A DNA stretch of 64,000 bases, from the NCBI GenBank assembly GCA_963717125.1, contig CAVQVG010000006.1:248001-312000 (forward strand). The letters are read 5' to 3'. Source of the DNA: RYN-230 sp963717125 (GTDB lineage: Bacteria > Actinomycetota > Actinomycetes > Streptosporangiales > Streptosporangiaceae). The notes under the pieces were generated by a model that saw only the letters and a list, made by a program, of their open reading frames with translations, made no database searches and had not been told where the DNA came from. Below are positions 36,616-47,193 of this stretch, piece after piece. The stretch's first letter is position 1, and each line of letters starts with the position of its first letter. The translations under genes were made by a program, and so were the position numbers.

Positions 36616-37068
36616 GCGCGACTGCTGCGGTAAGTGATCACCACCGCCGTGCGGGACCCTGACTTGTTCAGCGGCTTAGCGGTGAACGTCCCCCGGGCCC
36701 CCCTGAGTTTGCCGCTGCCGCCGGTCACCCTGCCTGGGCCGATGAGCTGGTCGGTATTGATGTTCACGTGCCCGCCCAGGTACAGGAAGCCTCCGCTGGT
36801 GTTCAACCGTGTTCCAGAAGACGGCGGCGGTCTTCGAGACGACCCGGTAGTACAGCTCGTCGTACCCGACCACCTTGCCCGCCTTCATGTCGGTGTTCTG
36901 GGACGCGCCCGTGGTCCGGGAGAACGTGTGGTTGCTCTTGGTGACCGAGACGAACGTCAGCGTGTGGGTGCGCGCCTGGTGCGCGCTGGCGGCAGCCGGG
37001 ACCATGAACGCCCCGGCTCCGAGGACGGCTGCGGCTCCGGCTGCACCCATGACTTTACGGTTGATCAT
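36612..37068 (-). CDS. Secreted allene-oxide-cyclase/dirigent-like barrel protein (frameshifted)
   Basis: ATG 37068 follows GGGGGG and starts a Sec signal peptide 'MINRKVMGAAGAAAVLGAG' cleaved near 'ASAHQARTH'. The domain opens 'LTFVSVTKSNHTFSRTTGAS', then 'VVGYDELYYRVVSKTAAVFW'. The rest, 'NTSGGFLYLGGHVNINTDQL' and 'GARGTFTAKPLNKSGSRTAV', lies in another frame ending at 36612. Removing one T near 36808 (ACGGTTGAAC) restores 'NTVNTSGGF', and the total is 3n+1. Such small beta-barrels are common secreted proteins in actinobacteria. Activity is unknown. Confidence 0.72.
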
Positions 37069-37251
37069 GAATAACCCCCCCATGCGCGGGCCCCTGACAG
37101 CCCCGGTGAGGTTCGAAAGTATCACGCTCCGTGATGACCATGTAACGCCTGGTCAACCGGCCTGGTGGCCCGGTCGTCGGCCAGCCCCGCCGCCCTATAA
37201 CTCAGCGGCGTTTGGAATGCGCTGCCGCACGAGCCCGGGGGCCCTTCGCTG

Positions 37252-37623
37252 CTACGCCTCGGCCTCGACGAACCGGTCACGATCCGGGAAGGGCCGCACC
37301 TCCTGCGGCCAGCCGCACGCCACCGCGACCCTGCCCGCCCAGTGCCGGGCCGACGCTTCGTCGGGCACGTTGACGACGAGGAAGCCGCCGAGGTGCTCCT
37401 TGGTCTCGACGTACGGGCCGTCCGTGAACAGCGGCTCACCGCTGGAGGCGTCCACGCTGAACACGGGCGTCTCCGGGACCAGGCCGCCGTTGCTGTAGAC
37501 GAAGACCCCGGCGGCCTTCATCTCGGAGATCAGCGCCCGGGTGGTCTTGGACTTCTCGCGCAGCTCCCCGAGCGTGAGGTCGGGAACCCACTCGCCGTTG
37601 AAGGCGATGAGGTACTCGGTCAT
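37252..37623 (-). CDS. YCII-related (DGPF) domain protein
   Basis: The protein has 123 residues: 'MTEYLIAFNGEWVPDLTLGE', 'VFSVDASSGEPLFTDGPYVE' and 'TKEHLGGFLVVNVPDEASA'. The 'F(T/V)DGP(Y/F)xExKE' block is the DGPF/YCII signature. These small dimeric cytoplasmic proteins often sit with ECF sigma factors of the SigJ/SigG-like group; no sigma gene is adjacent here. ATG 37623 has AGGAGG upstream. Function unknown. Confidence 0.88.
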   Translation of the reverse strand: MTEYLIAFNGEWVPDLTLGELREKSKTTRALISEMKAAGVFVYSNGGLVPETPVFSVDASSGEPLFTDGPYVETKEHLGGFLVVNVPDEASARHWAGRVAVACGWPQEVRPFPDRDRFVEAEA

Positions 37624-37772
37624 GGCTCCTCCTTGTGCCGGGCGGCTCCTGCAGCAACCCTCCACCATCGCAACGAACGGCCCCTGCCTAATCCGACAGG
37701 CACGCAGAGAGGCCTCAGACCATCTTGGTCCGGGGCCCCTTCGCTTGGCCGGCCAGTCAGCCGAGACACGCA

Positions 37773-38723
37773 CTAATCCCCGGGCGGCTGGGCCGCGGGC
37801 TGTGCCCCGGCGGGCGGCTGGGCCGCGGAACCTTCCCCGCGGCGCTGGTCCGGCCAGACGCCGATGTGCCCGGGCAGCGCTTCCAGCCGGACCCGGTCCC
37901 GCATGCCGAGCGGCTCGGTCATGTCCTGAGGCAGTTGCAGCCGCCCGGCCCGGTCCAGCACGGCGTACTCCACCGCGTGCTGGGACCGCCGTCCCTCGGC
38001 GTCGGTGGTCTCGTGCCGCAGCGTCTCAGTGCTGGTCCGGCCGTCCCGGATGGCGATGACCCGGCGCACCATCGAGGAGACCGCCGGGTCGTGGGTGACG
38101 ACCAGCACGGTCGCCCCCAGCTCGGTGTTCGCCGTCTGCAGCGCGCCGAACACGTCGGCCGCGGTCGCGCTGTCCAGCTCGCCGGTCGGCTCGTCGGCCA
38201 GCAGCACCCTGGGCTCGTTGGCCAGCGCCACCGCGATCGCGGCGCGCTGCTGCTCACCGCCGGACATCTGGCCGGGGGAGCGGTCCGCGCAGTGCGCCAC
38301 CCCGAGCACGCCGAGCAGTTCGCTGGCCCGGCCGCGGCGCTGCCCCCGGGCCGCCCCGGCCAGCCGCATCGGCAGGTCCACGTTCTGCGCGGCGGTGAGG
38401 TACGGCAGCAGGTTCCGCGAGGTCTGCTGCCAGACGAAGCCGACCACGCGGCGCCGGTAGGCCAGCCGCTGCCGCCCGTTCATCGAGCCGAGGTCGTGCC
38501 CGGCCACCCGGACCGAGCCCGCGGTCGGGGTGTCCAGCCCGGCCAGGATGTTCATCAGCGTCGACTTGCCGCTGCCCGACGCGCCCACCATCGCGGTCAG
38601 CTCGCCATCGGCCACGGCCATGTCGAGCCCCTGCAGCGCCTGGACCTCGATGCCTTCCGCTGTGTAGATGCGGACCAGCCGGTCACAGGCGATCAACGGG
38701 TCAGCGGCGGTTCCGGCTTTCAT
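37773..38723 (-). CDS. ABC transporter ATP-binding protein (LolD/MacB type) with AbrB-like C-terminal domain
   Basis: The protein has 316 residues. The nucleotide-binding domain has Walker A 'GASGSGKST' (47-55), Q-loop 'VGFVWQQTSRNLLP', signature 'MSGGEQQR' (153-160), Walker B 'RVLLADEPTGELD' and H-loop 'VVTHD'. After the domain, residues 251-290 read 'VEYAVLDRAGRLQLPQDMTE' plus 'LGMRDRVRLEALPGHIGVW', which resembles a SpoVT/AbrB swapped-hairpin motif. A Pro/Ala-rich tail ends it. It energises the two FtsX permeases encoded just upstream in the same operon. Confidence 0.93.
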   Translation of the reverse strand: MKAGTAADPLIACDRLVRIYTAEGIEVQALQGLDMAVADGELTAMVGASGSGKSTLMNILAGLDTPTAGSVRVAGHDLGSMNGRQRLAYRRRVVGFVWQQTSRNLLPYLTAAQNVDLPMRLAGAARGQRRGRASELLGVLGVAHCADRSPGQMSGGEQQRAAIAVALANEPRVLLADEPTGELDSATAADVFGALQTANTELGATVLVVTHDPAVSSMVRRVIAIRDGRTSTETLRHETTDAEGRRSQHAVEYAVLDRAGRLQLPQDMTEPLGMRDRVRLEALPGHIGVWPDQRRGEGSAAQPPAGAQPAAQPPGD

Positions 38724-38747
38724 GACCAGCTCCTCTCCATGGCTTGC

Positions 38748-41579
38748 TCAGCCTTCAATACGCAACGCCCCGGCCACGCCGGTGCCGCGCCAGGTGCGCG
38801 CGGCCGCCGCGGCAGCGATCGCGGCCGCCAGCAGCAGCCCGGCCACCGGGATGGCCAGGGCCGCCCAGTCGGCACGGACCGGGACCGGGTACCCGGCCCC
38901 GGTGAACACGGACAGGTTGAGCGCGCTGGCGGTCAGCGCGGGCAGCACCAGCGCGCACGCCGTGCCGGCCACCGCGGCGGCCAGCAGCGCGGGCGCCTTT
39001 TCCACCAGGACCAGCCGCCTGGCCTGCCCGGCGTCCACCCCCATGGTGGCCAGCCGGGCCAGGGTCTGATGCCGGTCCGCCGCGCCGAGAGCCAGGTCGG
39101 CCAGCAGCGCGGCCAGCCCGAACGCCGCGGCCGCGCCGAGCACCACGGCGAACATGACGTACGCGCCGTGCTGCAGCGGCGCGCCGGCCAGGCTGGCCAG
39201 CACGTCCGAGCGCAGCGTGACGGCCGCGCCGGGGGCCAGCCGCCGGGCCACCGTGTGCAGGGCCGGCCCGTCGATCCCGCCGCCGCCCAGCAGCAGCAGG
39301 TTGGCCGGGGCCGCGGCGGTGGCCGTGGCGCCCGGCGCGGCGCGCAGCGGCAGGATGACGAACGCGCCGCCGCCCGGCAGCGCGGGCGTGCCCGAGATCG
39401 CCCCGGCGACGTGCACGGTCAGCGGGCCGGAGGTGATCGTGCCCTGGATCGCGCTGAGCCGGCCGGGGCTGCCGCGCAGCGCGGCGGCCGCCGCGGGCGA
39501 GGCGAGCACCGGCACCGGCTGGCCGGGCCCCGGCCGCGGCCCGGTCAGCACGGCTAGCTGGCTGGGCCGCAGCGCCGGCCACGGCGTGCTGGCCAGCAGG
39601 GCCGGATAGCTGGCCGGATCGACCGCGACGACGCTGAGCTGGCCGCGGCCGGGCAGCGCCCACCGGGTGACCTGGCTGGCGGCGGCGTGCTGGACGCCGG
39701 GCACAACCGCCGCGGCGCGCTGCGCGGCCGGGCTGATGGGGGTGCTGGACAGCTCGGCGTTGAGTACCGCATCGGCCCCGGTGGCCCGCCACGAGGCGGC
39801 GGTCTGGCCCCGGCTGACCGCGTCCCGGAGCATGCCGGTGAACGCGGCCAGGGTGAGCGCCAGCACCACCGCGAACAGCGGCAGGATGGTGGTCGCCGGG
39901 GCGCGGGCGGCCTGGGCCAGGCCGAGGAAGCGGACCGGGCCGCCGCGGCGGGTGGACAGCCGGAGCAGGCCGCGCACCGCGAGCGGGCACAGCCGCATGG
40001 CCAGCAGCACGGCGGGCACCGCGACCAGGACCGGCGCCAGGCTGGTGTACAGATCAAGTCCGCCGCCAGCCGTAGCGGCCCCAGCGGTGGAGCCCTGCGC
40101 GCGCAGCACGACCAGGCCGCCCACGGCGGCCGCGCACAGCGCTAGCTCGGCCACTAGGCGGCGGGCCCGGCGGCCGCGCCGGCCCAGTGCTGGCTGACCC
40201 CGCGCGGGCCGCCCGGACCGGGCCGCGTGGCCCGGGTGCTCCGGCCGGACCACCCGGTGCTGCCAGGCCACCGCCAGCGGTGGCCCGAAGATCGCGGTGA
40301 CTAGGGCGAGCCCGGCCAGCCACCAGCTGGCCGGGGCCGGCTCGCCGGGGGTGACCAGGATGCCCAGCGCCGCCGCGACCAGGGCGGCCGGCCCGCACAC
40401 GGCCACCGTGCCGCGCAGCGTGCGCACGGCCAGCTGGCGGACGGTGCCGCCGCGGGCCCGCAGCACGGTGAACTCAGCCGACCGGCGCTGGGCCAGCATC
40501 CACGCGGCCAGCAGGATGACCACCACCCCGGTCGCGGCCAGGCTCGCGAACAGCAGCGACAGCACGGAGTTGACCTCCGCCGCGGTGCTGAGGAAACCGC
40601 CCAGGATGGGGCCCAGGGCGCTGGACACCACGATCGTGGTGTTGGCCGGGGCCAGCGCACCCTGCAGCGCCGGCGCCTGCGCGCTGACCTTGCCCAGCCG
40701 GCCCTGCAGCCCAGCCGCCTGGTCGGCGCGCACCCCGGTCAGCGTGAGCGGGAACGCCCACTGCAGGCTGATGCCCAGCGAGCCGAACAGGTCCTGCAGC
40801 TGGCCCAGCTCGGCCGGCCCGACGAACGCGCCGCTCACCCAGTACGGCGCAGCGTTCTGCGGATGCTCCTCGACCGGCTGGGCCGCGGTGGGATCGGCGG
40901 TCCAGAACGCGGAATTATCCTGCCGCGCCCGGACGATCCCGGTCACCACCAGGGTGAGCGGTGTACTGGCCGTGCCGATCTTCAGCCGGGTCCCGACGTG
41001 CGCGTTCAGTTCCCGGGCGGTCGGCTGGGTGAGCGCGATGCCGGGCGGCCCGCGCCGGGGGATGCCCGGGCCGGGGTACTGGCCGGCCACCAGCGCCGCA
41101 TTGCGGGCGAGCGGGTCACGGTAGATCAGCTCCAGCTTCTGCGCCACGGTCGAGTTGGGCCCGGACGGCACCGAGCTCAGCTGCTCGATATGCGTGGTCA
41201 TGCTGACCCAGTCGGTGTGCGGTGCGGACAGCGGCAGCCCGGCCCCGGCGAAGCCGTTGGCCAGCTGGCCGCGGACCGTGCCGAGCTGGGTCGAGTAGAG
41301 CAGCGGGGCGACCCCGTTGACCCCGGCCAGCGAGGAGGTGAAGGCGTTCCAGTCGGCGGTGGCCAGCACCGCGGTGTCCACCGGCGGCACGGTCCGCAGC
41401 TGGTCCTGCAGCGCCTGGGTCTGGATGTGCAGGCTCTGCCGCGGGCCGGCCATCGCGATGAACGTGCTGCCGAGCACCAGGACGGCCAGCGTCAGGTAGC
41501 TCGCGACGGCGGTCCCGAAGAGAAGTGTTATTTTGCGCTCTATTCCCTTGCGCCTCCGGAAGGCTGGCGGCGGGGTCAT
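38748..41579 (-). CDS. FtsX-family ABC permease (large, two-repeat)
   Basis: The protein has 943 residues. TM1 'LFGTAVASYLTLAVLVLGS' is followed by a large external domain. A middle TM block shows 'VLRARGGTVRQLAVRTLRGT', and a second FtsX block is at the C-terminus ('LARLATMGVDAGQARRLVLV', 'VAGLLLAAAIAAAAAARTWR'). The size and double FtsX domain fit the large permeases of MacB/LolCE-like exporters in actinobacteria. Its ATG overlaps the stop of the other permease (ATGA), and the ATPase gene follows 24 bases later. The substrate is unknown; lipoprotein or lipid export is possible. Confidence 0.87.
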   Translation of the reverse strand: MTPPPAFRRRKGIERKITLLFGTAVASYLTLAVLVLGSTFIAMAGPRQSLHIQTQALQDQLRTVPPVDTAVLATADWNAFTSSLAGVNGVAPLLYSTQLGTVRGQLANGFAGAGLPLSAPHTDWVSMTTHIEQLSSVPSGPNSTVAQKLELIYRDPLARNAALVAGQYPGPGIPRRGPPGIALTQPTARELNAHVGTRLKIGTASTPLTLVVTGIVRARQDNSAFWTADPTAAQPVEEHPQNAAPYWVSGAFVGPAELGQLQDLFGSLGISLQWAFPLTLTGVRADQAAGLQGRLGKVSAQAPALQGALAPANTTIVVSSALGPILGGFLSTAAEVNSVLSLLFASLAATGVVVILLAAWMLAQRRSAEFTVLRARGGTVRQLAVRTLRGTVAVCGPAALVAAALGILVTPGEPAPASWWLAGLALVTAIFGPPLAVAWQHRVVRPEHPGHAARSGRPARGQPALGRRGRRARRLVAELALCAAAVGGLVVLRAQGSTAGAATAGGGLDLYTSLAPVLVAVPAVLLAMRLCPLAVRGLLRLSTRRGGPVRFLGLAQAARAPATTILPLFAVVLALTLAAFTGMLRDAVSRGQTAASWRATGADAVLNAELSSTPISPAAQRAAAVVPGVQHAAASQVTRWALPGRGQLSVVAVDPASYPALLASTPWPALRPSQLAVLTGPRPGPGQPVPVLASPAAAAALRGSPGRLSAIQGTITSGPLTVHVAGAISGTPALPGGGAFVILPLRAAPGATATAAAPANLLLLGGGGIDGPALHTVARRLAPGAAVTLRSDVLASLAGAPLQHGAYVMFAVVLGAAAAFGLAALLADLALGAADRHQTLARLATMGVDAGQARRLVLVEKAPALLAAAVAGTACALVLPALTASALNLSVFTGAGYPVPVRADWAALAIPVAGLLLAAAIAAAAAARTWRGTGVAGALRIEG

Positions 41580-44500
41580 GCCGACTCCGCGGTACGCAGG
41601 GTGGCGGCCGGGTCGGGGATACGCGCCGCGGTCGCCGCGGCCACCAGCACCGGGAGCAGCACCACCAGGGCGGCCAGGCCGAGCGCCTGGGCCCAGGCGA
41701 ACGTGGTGAGCGCGGGCGGCATTGGCGTGGTGGCGGCCGGGGTCAGGGTGACCGCCGGGACCAGCAGGATGGTGAGCACGCCGCCAAGCAGCAGCCCGGC
41801 CAGCGCGGCCGGCAGGCTGAGCATGAGCTCCTGGGTGCACAGCTGGCCGGCCTGGGACCGCTGGGTCACCCCGAGCGCGGCCAGCAGCGCGCTCTCCTGC
41901 CGCCGCTGGGCCACGTTGGCCGCGATGCTGACGAAGAAGCCCGCGATGGCCAGCAGCGCGGCCGCGATGGCTACGGCCAGCACGGCCTGCTGCGGCGTCG
42001 CGGACAGCGCGTTGCCGAGCAGGCCCGCGGCCAGCTGGTCCCGGCTGGTCAGCGACGACCCGGCGGGCAGCACCCCGGCCAGCCCGGATGGCGTCCCGCC
42101 CGGAGTGGCCAGCCACCAGCTGGTCGCCGGGGCCGGTGGCAGGCCCCGGCTGAGCAGGGCCTGCTGAACCGCGGCCAGATCGAGGATGAGCGCCCCGCCG
42201 GAGGTCACGGTGGGGAACGAGTGCACCGCCGCGACGATGTGCACCGCGACGGTCAGCCCGTTCACGCTGTCGTCAACGGTGGCGCCGACGCCGGTGTTGC
42301 TGGCGGCCAGGAAGGACTGGGTGGCGATGGCCGGGATGGCGGCCGCGGTGGGCGCGGCCGCGGTCAGCGTCAGCTGGCCGAAGATCGGCAGCAGCGGCTG
42401 GCCCCGGTTGGCCGGCAGCGCCTGCCCGTAGCCAGGGGTGAAGGTCAGCAGCTGCTGGGGGCCGGAACGCTGCCAGGCCAGCCGCTGCGGCAGCCCGGAC
42501 GGGCCGGCCACCTGGCCCGCCAGCGGGCGGAGCGCGGCCAGCTCGGGGGAGGCGACGCCGGCCCCCCAGCTACTGAGCGCGCTGCCCGGGACGGCCGTGG
42601 CCGTCCCGCCGGCCGCGCCGATCCGCAGCACCTGCAGCACCGCGTCGGACGTGGCTGCGCCGGGCAGCAGCTGGTAGCTGGCGCTGATCCCCACCAGCCG
42701 CAGCGGGGCGATGACCTGGCCATGCCGCGGGCCGGTGCCAAGCCGGGCGGTGAGCAGGTGCGGGCGGCCGTCCGCTACCAGCGTGCCCGCGTTCACCTGG
42801 TACACGTCACCGTCGGCGTCCTGCACCGACAGCGTCACCGCGGCCGGGGCCAGCCGCAGCGAGGCCGGCCCCAGGCTGGCGTCGAGCTGCACCGCGGCCG
42901 GGTGGCCGGGCAGCACGACGCCGGGCTGATGACCGGCGGGCTCGATGGCCCGGAACAACGCGGCAGCGGGTTTCGCCGACTGGTCCGCGCGCAGCAGGAC
43001 GACACCGGCCGCGCTGCTGGCGTTCAATGCGAGGGTCTCGCCGGTGCCGCTGCCGGTCAGCGTGGCTACCGGGGTAGCGCCGCGGACCCCGGGCCAGGCG
43101 GCCAGCCCGGCCGTGCTGGCCCCCAGCGGGCTGGCCAGGTTGACCCGGGTGTCCGCGCCCGCGCTGAACGAGGCCTGGTCCGCGGCGGACCGGGCCCAGC
43201 TCCGGTGCTGGGACAGCGCCAGCGTCCCGGTGGCCACGGCCAGCACGATGAGCAGTGCGCCGGCCGCCTGGCTGAGCGGCCGCCGGCTGAGCTGCCAGCA
43301 GCTCAGCGCGGGGGACAGCCGCCGCCCGCGGGAGGCCAGCCGGTCCGCGGCCCGGGCGGCCGGCGGCAGCACGCGCAGCGTCAGCGCGGTGCCACCGGCC
43401 AGCGCCAGCGCCGGGGCCAGGACCAGCACCGGGTCGACGCCGCCGGGGCCATTGGCCGAGGTGACCACGGCCGAGTAGTGCCGGAGCTGCCAGCCCGCGA
43501 GCACGGCCAGCGCGATCAGGGCCAGATCGGCGCCGGCCCGGGCGATGCCGGAGACCGCCGCCTGGCGGCCGCGGCGCTGCCGCGCGATGCCCGGGGCCAG
43601 CGTGCGCAGCGTGGGCCAGAGCAGCACGAGGATGGACCCGGCCGCGGTCACGGCCAGCGCCAGCCAGGCGCCGGGTGGGAACGCGGGCAGCCGCAGCCCG
43701 GCCGCGCGCAGCGGCCCGGCCGAGGCCAGCACCGTAGCCAGCCGGCTGCTGGCCAGCCCGCCGGCCGCGGTGGCGATCAGGCACAGGATGACCGCCTCGG
43801 CCGCGTTCAGCCGGGCCAGCTGGGCCCGCGCGGTGCCCCGCGAGGCGAGCAGGGCCGCTTCGCTTTCCCGCTGGTCGGCCAGGTAGGCCGCGGCGGTGGC
43901 GAGCGCGGCCGCGGCCACCAGCGCGAGCTCGAGGGCGCCGATGACGAGCAGCGACCGGGCCACCGCCAGGCTGGCCGCGGCCGCGTCGAGCACGGCGGGG
44001 AGGTTCGTGCTGACCTGGAGGCTGGGCAGCGCGCTGGAGTTGGCCAGCGCCTGGCGCAGCGCCGCCGCCCGGGTCGCGGTGGCGGTCAGCTCGCCGACCG
44101 GGATCCGCCAGGTGTCGGGCTCCGCCACCCAGCTGGCCGCGTTGACGGTCAGCGGGCCAGCGAACGCGGCCGGGCTCACGGCCAGCGGCCCGAGCGTGGT
44201 GAACCCCCCGGCGGTGCTGGTCCCGCTGGCCCCGACCGTGTTCAGCGCCCAGTAGCCGGCCGCGGTCGGCGAGCCGGTCCGCGGCCGGAAGATCCCGGTG
44301 ACCAGGAAGTCGGCCTGCCGGCCGGACACCTGGTCCCTGGTCTGCAGCCGGGCGCCGGGGGACAGGTGCGCGAGCAGCGCCGCGGCCTGCGGCAGCGCCG
44401 CCTGGACCGGCTGGCCCGGGCGGGGCGAGGCGGGCCAGTGCCCGGCCACCAGCACGGCGTGCGACGCGATGGCGCCGAACGCAGCGGCCTGGGTGAGCAG

Positions 44501-44871
44501 CACATTGCCCTTGCCGGTCAGCCGGGCCAGGGCCTGCCGGCCGCGGCCAGCCGGAGCGGATCCGACCACACCGCCTGGTGCACGGTGACGGGGAGGCCGG
44601 GCAGCCGGGCCCGGATCGCGGCCCGCACGCCGTCCTGGTACGCGGCCGCCTGGCCACCGGTCACCGAGCCGCTGATGTCCAGCGCGGTGCCCGGCGCGGC
44701 GGCCAGCTCACGGTGCGCGGCCTGGGGCAGCGCCGCCCCGGCGAACGAGGCCAGCGCGGTAGCCAGCGCGGCGGTGACGAAGACGGTCACCGCGGCGGCG
44801 GCCAGCACCAGCCGGTACGCATTCATCCGGCGCAGCGTCATGGAGCCCCGGAGCACACGCACGGTCCCCAC
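41576..44871 (-). CDS. FtsX-family ABC permease, second large subunit (frameshifted near the N-terminus)
   Basis: The N-terminal frame starts at GTG 44871 with TM1 'LVLAAAAVTVFVTAALATAL' and 'FAGAALPQAAHRELAAAPGT', ending in 'VWSDPLRLAAAGRPWPG'. The remaining ~985 residues continue in another frame from 'RQALARLTGKGNVLLTQAAA', with FtsX blocks such as 'LLASRGTARAQLARLNAAEA' and 'LLAALGVTQRSQAGQLCTQE'. The total is 3n+2, so one base is missing near 44537 in the GGCCGCGGCCGG tract. Intact, it would be about 1098 residues. It is first in the exporter operon. An internal ATG near 44841 is an alternative start. Confidence 0.82.
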
Positions 44872-45551
44872 GATAGGCCGGCGTTCGCGGACCGGGTGCT
44901 GCCGGGCTTTTAGGAAGATTTCCTGTTAGCAAGCTGTGACCTGGGCCCGGGGTGGCCGGCCCGCCCGCCAGGGTAGGCCCAGGCCCACAGCGGAGGTGGG
45001 TGCCGCTCCATCGCGCGGTGCCCCGGTACGGGTCAGCATGGGAAGAGTGCGAGCGGCACGCCCGGGAGGCGCGCCTGGCGGGTTGTTACGCAAACTTCAC
45101 TAAACCGCCGCGGCTCGCGGCCGACCGGGTCCTGGCCTGCCCGGGCCGGGCGGCCGGCCAGGCCGGGGATTCTCCGCTGATCAGCGCGTGACCAGTGCGT
45201 TTCCGGTGGGACCGGGGACACAGACGGGTGACCGGGCGGCACTCAGGCGCGGTGCCCGGATTACCCGGAAAAGCCAGGACTGCGAGTGATGGGCACGATA
45301 TGAAAGGTTTAGCAGCGCCCTTGCGCGGCTTTGTCATCCGGTAACATCTGGTGGCGGTCGCCAGGGGCGGCCGCTTCGCGCACGCTGAGTCTCGCCGGGG
45401 GCACCCGATCTCGGCCCCTGCAGTGCACAGCCCCGTGCGCTTCACAATTCCAGTGCGGTTCATCACTTGCAGTGTGGTCACTGATGCGGTGCCGCGCGAC
45501 AGCGCGGTGCGGCGTGGTACCGGCGAGAAGGGCTGAGGGAGCAAACCAGCT
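44872..45551. other. 680-base intergenic region without a convincing gene
   Basis: Short frames here lack good codon bias or ribosome sites. At 44940-44983 an 8-bp inverted pair (CCTGGGCC/GGCCCAGG) encloses other G/C stems. At about 45452-45485 two similar ~19-base units start CAGTGCGGTTCA and CAGTGTGGTCAC, which may be a regulator site for the downstream glycosyltransferase. It must hold divergent promoters for the exporter operon and that gene. Confidence 0.5.
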
Positions 45552-47193
45552 GTGAGCGGAACGATTGCCAGGCCGGTCCCGGACGGGGCATCCGGAAGGT
45601 CACCGAGCGGCGCGGCGGCGCCGCCAGGAGGCCGGGGCGGCTGGCTGGCGCCGGTCAACCTGGCCATCGTGGTGTGCACCCTGCTGGCCCTGGCACTGCG
45701 GCTGCTGCTGCTCAGCCGCCCCGGCTACCTGATGGGCGTCACCGAGTACGACGACGGCCCCTACTTCGGCAGCGCCGTCATGCTGGTGCACGGGCTGCTG
45801 CCCTACAAGACGTTCATCCTGGTCCAGCCGCCCGGGATCACCCTGCTGATGGTGCCCGCGGCGCTGCTGTCCAAGATCACCGGCACCGCGACCGCGATGG
45901 CCACCGGCCGGGTGCTGACCACGCTGGCCAGCACGGCCGGCGTGGCGCTGGCCGGCCTGCTGGTCCGGCATCGCGGCCTGCTGGTGGTGATCGTGACCTG
46001 CGGGATCATCGCGGTCTACCCGGACAGCGTCTACACCGCCCGGACCATCCTGGTCGAGCCGTGGCTGGTGCTGTTCTGCCTGCTCGGCGCCCTGGCCCTG
46101 TTCGACGGCGACCGGCTGACCAGCAGCCGGAAGCGGCTGCTGGCGGGCGGTGCGGCGTTCGGCTTCGCGGGCTGCATCGAGGTCTGGGCCATCTTCCCGG
46201 TCATCGTGCTCGCCTGTGTGTTCCTGCCGCGGATCCGGCGGCTGGCGGTGTTCGCGGGCGGGCTCGCGGCCGGGTTCCTGGTGCCCACGCTGCCGTTCGC
46301 CGGGCTGGCCCCGAAGCGGTTCTACGAGAGCCTGTATGTGGCCCAGGTGGCGCCGCGGGCCTGGCTCGACCCGGGTGCCGCTCGGCGTCCGGCTGAGCAA
46401 CATGATCGGCGTCATCAACCTGCACCTCGGCGCGCACCCGCTGACGCTGATCGAGGTGCTCACCGGGCTGCTCATCGTGGCCGTCGCGGTGCTGATCGCC
46501 GCGGGCTGGCTGCTCAGCCACCGGCCGCCGCCGCAGCTGGACTGGTTCGTGCTGGCCACCACCGCGGTGGTGGTGGTCATGTTCCTGTGGCCGGACCAGT
46601 TCCACTACCATTTCGCCGCGTTCCTGGCGCCGTTCTTCGCGCTGTCCATCGCGCTGCCGCTGGGCCGGCTGCTCGACGTGGTCGCCGCGGGCCGGTCGTG
46701 GCTGCCGGAGCACCGGGCCAGGGAGCTGTGGAAGCCGGCCGCGGCGCTGGGCGGGCTGGCCATTGTGCTGCTGGCGATGGAACAGGGCAGCCATGAAGCG
46801 CACCTGCAGCTACCGCTCGGGCCGGTTCCGGCGCAGGTCGAGCGGATCATCCCGAAGGGCGCCTGTGTCGGCACCGACCAGGTCTCCTACCTGCTGATGG
46901 CCAACCGGTTCAGCCCGGTCCAGGCCAACTGCCCGCACCTGCTCGACGGCCTGGGCAGCGACCTGGCCTTCTCCAACGGGCTCAAGCCGGGTACCGGCGC
47001 GGGCGACGTGCCGGCCGTGCAGGCGCTGTGGCGGGACGAGTTCCAGAAAGCCCAGTTCATCTGGCTGTCCTACAACGCCTACCGCCGGGTGGCCTGGGAC
47101 CCGGCGCTGCGGACCTACTTCCACGACAACTTCGTGGTGGTGTTCAAGCACGCCTGGCACGACACGCTGTACGCGCGCAAGGGCACGCACTAG
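45552..47193 (+). CDS. GT-C-fold membrane glycosyltransferase (frameshifted)
   Basis: The N-terminal ~275 residues have TM1 after 'GGRGGWLAPVNLAIVVCTLL', the acidic loop 'GVTEYDDGPYFGSAVMLVHG' and 'PPGITLLMVPAALLSKITG', as in ArnT/PMT-like transferases. The C-terminal half is in another frame: 'VRLSNMIGVINLHLGAHPLT', 'VVVMFLWPDQFHYHFAAFLA' and a soluble end domain. Removing one G from the CCCGGG at 46370-46375 gives 'WLDPVPLGVRLSNM', and the total is 3n+1. Intact length would be ~546. It would transfer a polyprenyl-linked sugar at the outer face. Its stop overlaps the pobA stop. Confidence 0.8.

Noticed and set aside
38748..42116. Extended start of the second FtsX permease
   Set aside because: The first ~180 codons are a shadow of the upstream permease; ATG 41579 overlaps its stop and opens a normal TM1.
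44952..45191. 79-codon plus-strand frame in the large gap
   Set aside because: No ribosome site, no family resemblance, and mixed composition typical of chance frames in high-GC DNA.
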